Source: PNAI01 sp964575715 (GTDB lineage Bacteria > Pseudomonadota > Alphaproteobacteria > Rhizobiales > Xanthobacteraceae). Taken from it: a DNA stretch of 16,176 nt. Each line of letters starts with the position of its first letter. Positions within the stretch are counted from its first letter, which is position 1. Under the pieces are notes generated by a model that saw nothing but the letters and a program-made list of their open reading frames with translations, searched no databases and had not been told where the DNA came from. Location: contig CAZNSG010000266.1 in the NCBI GenBank assembly GCA_964575715.1, positions 1 through 16,176 on the forward strand, written 5' to 3'. This document shows positions 1-6,287 of this stretch, in pieces. The translations under genes and the position numbers were made by a program.

Positions 1-5
1 CCACT

Positions 6-2162
6 GTGAACATCCTTCCAGCCTCTCCATGCCATTCAAAGGCATCGAGACGGCCTAGCAGGACCGGTACACTTTTGCGCCGCCTTCAAGAGGCAGATCA
101 CAGCCGGTTCAGTGGTACACTTTGCGCCCGCCCTTTAGACCTATTGCTCACATTAGCAATCGCAGTACCAACTTCTGTACAAGCACAGAATTTCCAGGGC
201 CTCGGCATTCTGCCGGGATTTGGTACGGTCAGTGTACCTCCCGGCCATCTGCCGCCTGGGGTAGGCAGTTCGTCCAGTATATCCATGGCCATTTCGAATG
301 ACGGGCTTGTTGTTGTCGGCGGGAGCGACAGCGTTTCTGGCTTCCAAGCATTCCGATGGACTCTGGCGGGTGGAATGGTCGGCCTCGGCAATCTTGGGAC
401 CGGCAACTTCAGCCTAGCCATGGCGGTAAGCGCCGACGGCACTACCGTAGTGGGTTTCAGCCTTACTACTCCCAACACCCACTCCGAGACGCCTTTCATT
501 TGGACTAACGGCATTATGACCGCAGTGCCATTTCTACCCGGCCATTCCTGCGGTAATGCCTATGGCGTGAATGCGAACGGGACGGTCGTGGTTGGGCTGC
601 AATTTACTTGCGCCCTCGGTCTTAATTACGAAGCATTCCGCTACGCCAATGGCGTGTTGACTGGCCTCGGTTTTCTTCCCGGTCATACTGGCAGTGGCGC
701 AAGCGGGGTAAGCGCTGACGGAACTGTCGTAGTCGGGGGCAGTGGGACCAGCAGCACAAATGAAGCTTTTCGCTGGGTTAACGGGACCATGACCGGCCTC
801 GGCATTCAGGCGGGCTATACCAGGAGCGAAGCTTTGGCAGTAAGCGCCGACGGCACGGTCGTGGTGGGGTTGAGTTGTGATGCCAACGCAGTAAACTGCC
901 AAGCGTTCCGTTGGGCCAACGGCATGGTCGGCCTCGGCTTTTTGCCTGGTGGCAACAACAGCTTTCCTAATGCAGTCAATGCCGATGGCTCGGTTATTGT
1001 TGGTTACAGCAACACGGCGACCGCCTCGAGGGTAGCTTTCCGCTGGACTGCGGCTACAGGCATGCAGTCGATCCAAGCTCTTCTCTCCGCGAGCGGTGTG
1101 AACCTCACCGGCTGGACCCTCACCGAAGCAAGAGGTGTTTCCGGCAATGGGCAGGTCATCGTCGGTTACGGACAAAATCCCTCCAGTCAGTACGAAGCCT
1201 GGATTGCGCGTTTCTCTCCGGTTCTTCCACCTGTTGTAATCACGCCGAGCATTGCAGCTCGATCCTTCGCCTCTCTGCAAGGCACGATCGAAAGCGGGCA
1301 TGGCGCGCTCAATGCGAACCTCGGCACGCTCGGCGAAATCGCCGAGCACCATGGCTGCAAGTCGGTGTGCATCAACGCCTATGGACTCTACAGCGCCGAG
1401 CGCGGTCCCTCTTTCGACGATCCCGGTTATCTTGGCACTGTAGGACTAGCCAAGGCGCTCGCGCGCGACGTTTCTGCCGGTGTCACCATTGGAATTGGTT
1501 CGCAGCACGACGAGCTTGCAAACGGCAGTAGCGATAAGCAGCGCACGTTAAGCGGCGGCGTGCATGTGGGCTATACACCCGATCAAGGCCCGCAGGCCAT
1601 TGCCGGTGCGATTGGCTCGCGCATCTCGGCCACGATCGATCGCGGCTATCTCAACGGCGTCACGCCCGTCATCTCGACCGGCGATACCAAAGGCACCGGC
1701 ATTGGCGGGCTGGTGCGGCTTGGCTGGGCGGCGCGCATATCGCAATCGTTCCGGGTGATGCCGTTTGCCGACTATCAAATTTCGCGCGTGCATTATGACG
1801 CCTACACCGAAACCACTGGCCCGTTCCCGGCAACCATCAACGCCATCGACGACACCCAGCAGCGCACCCGGCTTGGCGCGCAAGCGCGCTATTGGCTCAC
1901 ACCCTTGAGCTATGTGTGGGGCACCGCTGCCTGGGGGCATCGCATCACGGGCACGACCGCGCCGATCGACGGCACGCTCATCGGATTGTTCGACGTCGCG
2001 GTGCCGGGCAGCGCCGTTTCTCGCGACTGGACCGAGACAACCGCGGGCTTGCGTTATGCGCTCAACGAAAACGCGGTCGTGACTACATCGATTGGCGCGC
2101 GCCTCGGCGGCGGCAGTTCGGCGATCACTTATGTCCGCACTGGTTTCAGCGTGCAATTTTGA
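6..2162 (+). CDS. HAF-repeat autotransporter-like outer-membrane protein, 5' end altered or truncated
   Basis: Predicted surface protein of 718 residues as read from a GTG at 6; no in-frame stop lies upstream inside the window, so the true start may be outside it. A hydrophobic stretch at residues ~44-58 followed by VQA-QN looks like a signal peptide cleaved after residue 60. Residues ~63-400 hold about seven HAF-type repeats, each built on GLG-(F/I)LPG, AVSADGTVVVG and EAFRW-NG. Residues ~420-718 resemble an autotransporter beta-barrel of the usual ~280 residues, and the protein ends in Phe (FSVQF), the outer-membrane C-terminal signature. Family knowledge predicts a beta-propeller-like passenger exported through its own barrel; the ligand is unknown. 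Residues 1-43 look unlike a normal signal-peptide n-region and overlap two IS-like repeats, so this part is probably not native. Expression is therefore doubtful. Confidence 0.8.
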   Translation: MNILPASPCHSKASRRPSRTGTLLRRLQEADHSRFSGTLCARPLDLLLTLAIAVPTSVQAQNFQGLGILPGFGTVSVPPGHLPPGVGSSSSISMAISNDGLVVVGGSDSVSGFQAFRWTLAGGMVGLGNLGTGNFSLAMAVSADGTTVVGFSLTTPNTHSETPFIWTNGIMTAVPFLPGHSCGNAYGVNANGTVVVGLQFTCALGLNYEAFRYANGVLTGLGFLPGHTGSGASGVSADGTVVVGGSGTSSTNEAFRWVNGTMTGLGIQAGYTRSEALAVSADGTVVVGLSCDANAVNCQAFRWANGMVGLGFLPGGNNSFPNAVNADGSVIVGYSNTATASRVAFRWTAATGMQSIQALLSASGVNLTGWTLTEARGVSGNGQVIVGYGQNPSSQYEAWIARFSPVLPPVVITPSIAARSFASLQGTIESGHGALNANLGTLGEIAEHHGCKSVCINAYGLYSAERGPSFDDPGYLGTVGLAKALARDVSAGVTIGIGSQHDELANGSSDKQRTLSGGVHVGYTPDQGPQAIAGAIGSRISATIDRGYLNGVTPVISTGDTKGTGIGGLVRLGWAARISQSFRVMPFADYQISRVHYDAYTETTGPFPATINAIDDTQQRTRLGAQARYWLTPLSYVWGTAAWGHRITGTTAPIDGTLIGLFDVAVPGSAVSRDWTETTAGLRYALNENAVVTTSIGARLGGGSSAITYVRTGFSVQF
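66..132 (+). repeat. Two 19-nt direct repeats, 48 nt apart, resembling a multi-repeat IS end
   Basis: The copies at 66-84 and 114-132 both start ggtacactt and end in gccgcc or gcccgcc. They differ by one T and one C indel. Several short copies of a motif near a terminus are typical of IS21-like elements. The IS body, if any, would lie left of the window. The assignment to IS21 is from memory of such ends, not from a search. Confidence 0.4.
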
Positions 2163-2401
2163 CAATAAACTGAACGGCACAGTCAGTGTTCGAGTTCCGG
2201 TCTGGGTCAGGAGTGTCGGCGCATAGTCAGCTTCACCCTAATAACGGACATTCTTGATCGAGCACCATTGGCGGGTGTAGGCACGCGAAAGTCGTCACCC
2301 CCAAAGACTCGTTGCCATTCGCTATGGTATCAACTTCCCGTGAATATATGCAGAACGAAAAGCGGTACCCAAATCGTACCCAGAGAAAAAATTCTTCAAT
2401 C

Positions 2402-2518
2402 GGTCCCGTAGCTCAGCCGGATAGAGCAGCGGTTTCCTAAACCGCTGCTCGTGTACATAGCGGCCCATACAATTACCTGGCAGCACATAGCCCCTTGGTT
2501 CAATTCCGTCCCTGGTCA
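2402..2518 (+). pseudogene. Decayed tRNA-Arg (CCT) with ~43-nt insertion after the anticodon arm
   Basis: The 5' half is a textbook tRNA: acceptor strand GGTCCCG (2402-2408), D-arm GCTC/GAGC (2411-2427), and anticodon arm GCGGT-TTCCTAA-ACCGC (2429-2445) with anticodon CCT at 2436-2438. Instead of a short variable loop, 48 nt follow (2446-2493). A T-loop TTCAATT (2499-2505) then has only 3 of 5 stem pairs. The 3' acceptor strand CCTGGTC (2511-2517) pairs 5 of 7 with the 5' strand, two of them wobbles. No CCA is encoded. It is probably a non-functional copy broken by an integration/excision event or brought in as an attachment remnant. The insert is in the wrong place and too short for the group I introns known in this tRNA. 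Confidence 0.7.
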
Positions 2519-2611
2519 TAGATGCTCATAGCTGCGCGCCGTTGCTCATAGAAGCGCATTGTCCTGAAAATCCGTAAGGAGTGGCCAATGCACTGGTCGT
2601 GTGCCGTCGCT

Positions 2612-2641
2612 CTTGTCAAGCACGGTGAATTGCCGTACAAG
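2612..2641 (+). promoter_or_regulatory. Imperfect palindrome, possible TA operator
   Basis: CTTGT (2612-2616) and ACGG (2622-2625) mirror CCGTACAAG (2633-2641), with a 5-nt interruption in the left arm and a 7-nt centre. It lies 18 nt before the antitoxin ATG and just upstream of its ribosome-binding site. DUF1778 antitoxins generally repress their own promoter through such palindromes, so this is a plausible operator; binding is inferred only. Confidence 0.35.
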
Positions 2642-2659
2642 AATTCGAGGAGAGTGATC

Positions 2660-2953
2660 ATGCCGTCCGCGCGAAAGAAGCCAGCATCGCCTAAGCGAGA
2701 ATACAAAACCCAGCGACTCGAATTGCGCCTAGCACCATCGGCAAAGAAAGTGATCCAGCAAGCCATGTCGGTCACCGGTCTTGCCGCCGGCGATCTTACC
2801 TATGAGGGTGCGCGCCGGCTTCTCGATGAGCATCAGCGCATGGTTCTGTCGGGTGCGGATAGCAATGCCTTCCTCGCGGCGATCCGCCGGCGCCCTGATC
2901 CATCCCCGCGTCTTGTCAAGGCGTTGAAGCGTCATCGCCATCTCTTCGGCTGA
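2660..2953 (+). CDS. DUF1778 (TacA-like) ribbon-helix-helix antitoxin
   Basis: Antitoxin half of a type II toxin-antitoxin pair, 97 residues. The start at 2660 is chosen because GAGGAGAG (2647-2654) lies 5 nt upstream; a longer reading from 2588 has no such site. After a basic N-terminus, residues ~14-45 contain the RLELRLAPSAKKVI strand-helix-helix expected of DUF1778 DNA-binding domains. The C-terminal half carries the toxin-neutralising segment (MVLSGADSNAFLAAI, then a Pro-rich turn and a basic tail), matching the family in order and length. The acetyltransferase toxin starts 6 nt after the stop, so the two are one operon. Family knowledge predicts that the antitoxin blocks the toxin's acetyl-CoA site and, with it, represses the promoter. 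Confidence 0.88.
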   Translation: MPSARKKPASPKREYKTQRLELRLAPSAKKVIQQAMSVTGLAAGDLTYEGARRLLDEHQRMVLSGADSNAFLAAIRRRPDPSPRLVKALKRHRHLFG

Positions 2954-2959
2954 TCATGC

Positions 2960-3472
2960 ATGATTAAAGCGATCGAACCGCTCGGCAAGCATGACCGCGC
3001 GGCGTTTTCGTGCGGTGTGGTTGCGCTTGATGATTGGTTCCGTCTTCGCGCCGGGCAGGACGAGAAGCGCAATGTGGCGCGTGTTTTCGTCGCCATCGAC
3101 GATCAACGCGGGATCGTAGGTTTCTACAGCTTGAGTTCCTTCACGCTCGCTATCGACGATCTGCCGCCCGAACATGCAAAACGTCTGCCCCGCTATGACG
3201 CCATCCCGGCTGCTCTCATCGGGCGGCTCGCGCGTGATGAGAGAGTTCGCGGTGAAGGGATCGGCGATCTCCTGCTCGCCGACGCGGTTCGTAGGGTGAT
3301 TGAGGCCTCCCGCTCACTCGCGGTTTTTGCCATTGTGGTCGAAGCAACGGACGAAAAGGCGGCCGCCTTCTATCGTGGCTTTGGATTTGCGCCGTTTCCA
3401 AACCGCCCCCTCAGATTGTTCATGCCTGCGTCCGAAGCGGCGGAGGCTGTTTCCCGCGCGCTGTCGCGGTAG
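2960..3472 (+). CDS. GNAT acetyltransferase toxin, TacT-like
   Basis: 170 residues, the usual toxin length. The GNAT acetyl-CoA-binding motif is seen as RVRGEGIGDLLL (R97-x-x-G-x-G at residues 97-102), and the catalytic tyrosine lies in AAFYRGFGF (Tyr138). The opening pattern (IEPLGKHDRAAFSCG, then LDDWFRLRAGQDEKRN) is typical of TacT/AtaT-type toxins paired with DUF1778 antitoxins. Members of this family acetylate the amino group of charged tRNAs and stop translation; the tRNA preference cannot be read here. All key residues are intact and no frameshift is seen, so the pair may be active. An out-of-frame ATG at 2956 is not used. The next gene, a primase-helicase, starts 87 nt downstream in the same direction. 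Confidence 0.87.
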   Translation: MIKAIEPLGKHDRAAFSCGVVALDDWFRLRAGQDEKRNVARVFVAIDDQRGIVGFYSLSSFTLAIDDLPPEHAKRLPRYDAIPAALIGRLARDERVRGEGIGDLLLADAVRRVIEASRSLAVFAIVVEATDEKAAAFYRGFGFAPFPNRPLRLFMPASEAAEAVSRALSR

Positions 3473-3559
3473 TTGTCGTTCGCTCAGTTCACCCGATCCT
3501 GCGCTATCGCATAAAAGGGTGAAGCGGACGTCCGTCGAATTGATATCGAGGCCGCAAAA

Positions 3560-6043
3560 TTGCGGCATAAGACGATGACACAACGCGAAGTGAGGCTAGC
3601 CGAGCTGAAGAAGCGAATCGCAGCGCTGGATGACGAGCGCACGGCGATTGCTGCCGAGATTGCAGCGCTAAAACAGGTGCAGATGCTAGCGACGCCGTTT
3701 CCGAACATCGTCCCTTTGGAGCGAGTCGGACATGTTGTTGATCGACATTCAGAAACTGATCAGAAAATTTCATTGTTTCGTGAGATGTTTCGAGGACGCA
3801 CAGATGTCTTTCCGATCCGCTGGGACAACGCCAAATCCGGCAAGAGCGGCTATGCGCCCGCCTGTCACAACGAATGGCAACGCGGTGTGTGCGAAAAGCC
3901 TCGTGTTAAATGCTCAGTGTGTCCGAATCAAGCTTTCATCGAGGTCTCCGACGATCTCATTGAGCGGCATTTGCGGGGCACAACATCAACGGGAGCCCCC
4001 TTCGTCATGGGTCTCTATCCAATGTTACCTGACGGAACATGTTACTTGCTGGTAGCTGACTTTGACCGGGAAGAATGGCGTCGCGATGCATTGGCTTATG
4101 TAGAAACATGCGATCTCTTGCGCGTCCCATGCGCACTGGAGCGTTCCCGTTCCGGGAATGGGGCACATGTTTGGATTTTCTTCCAAGAGCCAGTCCCGGC
4201 CGCGGCCGCGCGCCGCCTCGGCTCCTCCATCATCACAGATACAATGGAGCGGGTACCTGATATCGGTTTTCGTTCTTACGACCGGTTCTTTCCGAGCCAG
4301 GACACGTTGCCGATCGGTGGCTTCGGTAACCTCATCGCGCTGCCGCTCCAGGGAATAGCCCGCCGTAAAGAGAACAGCGTGTTTGTCGATGGTGATCTTG
4401 TGCCTTACGCCGACCAATGGGGATACCTTGCTGGCGTTCAACGCATGTCTAGAGACAGTCTCGATCGTATTGTTGAGCGCGCAAGTGCTGGGGGCAGAGT
4501 GCTCGGCGTCCGGCTCCCATTGGAAGATGGAGAGGACGAGCCATGGCTTCGGGCGCCTTCTCGACGTAGTCCGCAGCCGGCCATCGCAGGAGTATTACCC
4601 GCCTCAGTTCGCATAATTCTCGCCGATCAGATTTACGTGCCCCGAGCCGGATTGCCGGCCAGCCTCGTTGCCAGACTTGTTCGGCTGGCAGCGTTCCAGA
4701 ATCCAGAATTCTACGCCGCTCAAGCCATGCGCCTATCGACGCACAATGCGCCCCGAATCATCTCATGTGCCGAGCTAACCGAAAGGTTCATTGCCCTCCC
4801 ACGCGGTTGCCTCGACGTGGTCCAGGCGCTTCTCGATGAATTGCAGGTTCGGGTCGAATTCGCTGACGAGCGCAAGGCAGGCTGCGCCATCGACGTGAAA
4901 TTCACTGGTGCGTTGCGCGAGGACCAAGAACGCGCGTTCGAAGCGCTGCGTAATCACGACACTGGCGTTCTTGCTGCCACTACTGCTTTCGGTAAGACCG
5001 TCGTCGGCGCCCGTATGATTGCCGAGCGTGGGGTAGGTACGCTCGTGCTCGTTCATCGGCGTCAGCTCATGGATCAATGGGTCGAGCGCCTATCCACTTT
5101 TCTCGATCTACCGCGGGTCAAGATAGGCACCATCGGCGGCGGCAAGCGCCGACCAACCGGAGTCGTCGATGTATCCCTCATCCAAAGTCTGGTGCGAAAA
5201 GGAGAAGTTGACGACATCGTTGGCGATTACGGGCATCTCGTCGTTGATGAGTGCCACCACCTGTCTGCCGTCAGCTTCGAACTGGTCGCCCGGAGGACTA
5301 AGGCACGCTTTGTTCTTGGGCTGTCGGCGACGGTCATCCGCAAAGACGGCCATCATCCAATTATTTTCATGCAGTGCGGACCCGTTCGTTTTCGGGTTGA
5401 CGCGCGGAACGAAGCCGCCAAAAGGCCGTTCCACCATCTAGTCCAGATTAGGGAAACCTCATTTCAACTTCCCGAACAAGCAGATGGCAGTTCGCTGCCA
5501 ATTCAGCGAATTTATAATGCGTTGGCAAATGACGAAGCTCGCAACGCCCTAATTTTTGATGACGTTCTTGCCGCTCTCGAAGCAAAACGCTCTCCGGTCA
5601 TCATCACAGAACGTTCGGACCATGTGGCGCTACTCGCCGAACGCTTTGAGAAATTTGCCAAAAATGTTGTCGTCCTCAAGGGCAGTCAGAGCGATCGGCA
5701 ACGCCGCGCTCTGATGGAGCGCCTCGCGTCTATTGCTGATCACGAAGAGCGGTTGCTGATTGCAACTGGGAGATACCTCGGGGAGGGGTTCGATGATCCT
5801 CGACTCGACACGCTGTTTCTCGCGATGCCGATCTCGTGGCGGGGAACGCTTGCTCAATATGCTGGCCGTCTGCACAGGCTCCACGATAGGAAACGTGAGG
5901 TCATTATATATGACTATGTTGATCCTCGTGTCCCGATGTTGGCGCGGATGGCGGCGAGGAGACGCGCGGGATACAGCTCGCTCGGATATAAAATTGGTTT
6001 GAACAGTAGCGAACATAAGAGGGACCTTTTCGCGGATCACTGA
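3560..6043 (+). CDS. TOTE-type primase fused to SF2 (DEAD/DEAH) helicase
   Basis: 827-residue fusion. Residues 1-45 are a coiled-coil-like heptad region. Residues ~70-265 form an archaeo-eukaryotic primase unit: an inserted zinc knuckle (C102, C111, C118, C121), the acidic metal motif VADFD (D167, D169), the SGNGAHVW histidine motif (H203) and FPSQD (244-248). A linker at ~345-440 is typical of TOTE conflict-system proteins. The helicase follows: Walker A AFGKT (476-480), motif Ia LVHRRQLMDQW, DECH (563-566), SAT (589-591), and motifs V-VI ending QYAGRLHR (766-773). Walker A has Ala-Phe before GKT rather than the usual Gly-x-Gly. The start at 3560 has a weak GAGG 8 nt upstream; ATG 3575 is the alternative. 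Expected activities are ATP-dependent strand separation coupled to priming. A role in conflict with mobile DNA is family-level inference. Base composition looks less GC-rich than the following SNF2 gene. Confidence 0.85.
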   Translation: MRHKTMTQREVRLAELKKRIAALDDERTAIAAEIAALKQVQMLATPFPNIVPLERVGHVVDRHSETDQKISLFREMFRGRTDVFPIRWDNAKSGKSGYAPACHNEWQRGVCEKPRVKCSVCPNQAFIEVSDDLIERHLRGTTSTGAPFVMGLYPMLPDGTCYLLVADFDREEWRRDALAYVETCDLLRVPCALERSRSGNGAHVWIFFQEPVPAAAARRLGSSIITDTMERVPDIGFRSYDRFFPSQDTLPIGGFGNLIALPLQGIARRKENSVFVDGDLVPYADQWGYLAGVQRMSRDSLDRIVERASAGGRVLGVRLPLEDGEDEPWLRAPSRRSPQPAIAGVLPASVRIILADQIYVPRAGLPASLVARLVRLAAFQNPEFYAAQAMRLSTHNAPRIISCAELTERFIALPRGCLDVVQALLDELQVRVEFADERKAGCAIDVKFTGALREDQERAFEALRNHDTGVLAATTAFGKTVVGARMIAERGVGTLVLVHRRQLMDQWVERLSTFLDLPRVKIGTIGGGKRRPTGVVDVSLIQSLVRKGEVDDIVGDYGHLVVDECHHLSAVSFELVARRTKARFVLGLSATVIRKDGHHPIIFMQCGPVRFRVDARNEAAKRPFHHLVQIRETSFQLPEQADGSSLPIQRIYNALANDEARNALIFDDVLAALEAKRSPVIITERSDHVALLAERFEKFAKNVVVLKGSQSDRQRRALMERLASIADHEERLLIATGRYLGEGFDDPRLDTLFLAMPISWRGTLAQYAGRLHRLHDRKREVIIYDYVDPRVPMLARMAARRRAGYSSLGYKIGLNSSEHKRDLFADH

Positions 6044-6061
6044 AGACCGATCATATTCAGG

Positions 6062-6160
6062 AACGCAGCAGCACATTAACTCCGTCATGGCCCCACAATT
6101 CGATTGAGGCGGAGAAGTGTCTCGGTATTAGGCGCACGATTCACGCCGCTGCGTTTTTTA
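6062..6160 (+). terminator. Possible terminator: long-range inverted repeat ending in a T run
   Basis: Positions 6062-6072 and 6145-6155 are complementary at 10 of 11 bases, and the right arm runs into TTTTTTA. The 72-nt loop is long for an intrinsic terminator, so this is a weak call. If real it would separate the primase-helicase from the SNF2 gene. Confidence 0.25.
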
Positions 6161-6287
6161 TATCAGCCAGCTTTTAGAATTCAGTCATAATTTCACAGTG
6201 ATGCTGCGCGAAGTATCGCCCCCGGCATTGCTGAACCGCTTGGGCTGTGGATGTCCAGGTTCAGGGCTGCATATTGATTGACGCGGC

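Noticed and set aside
534..2180. Long minus-strand reading frames opposite the autotransporter
   Set aside because: They are shadows of a GC-rich repeat-containing gene with no recognisable protein pattern.
2446..2493. Insert in tRNA-Arg as a group I intron
   Set aside because: Known group I introns of this tRNA sit in the anticodon loop and are a few hundred nt long; here the anticodon loop is intact and the insert is only ~43 nt.
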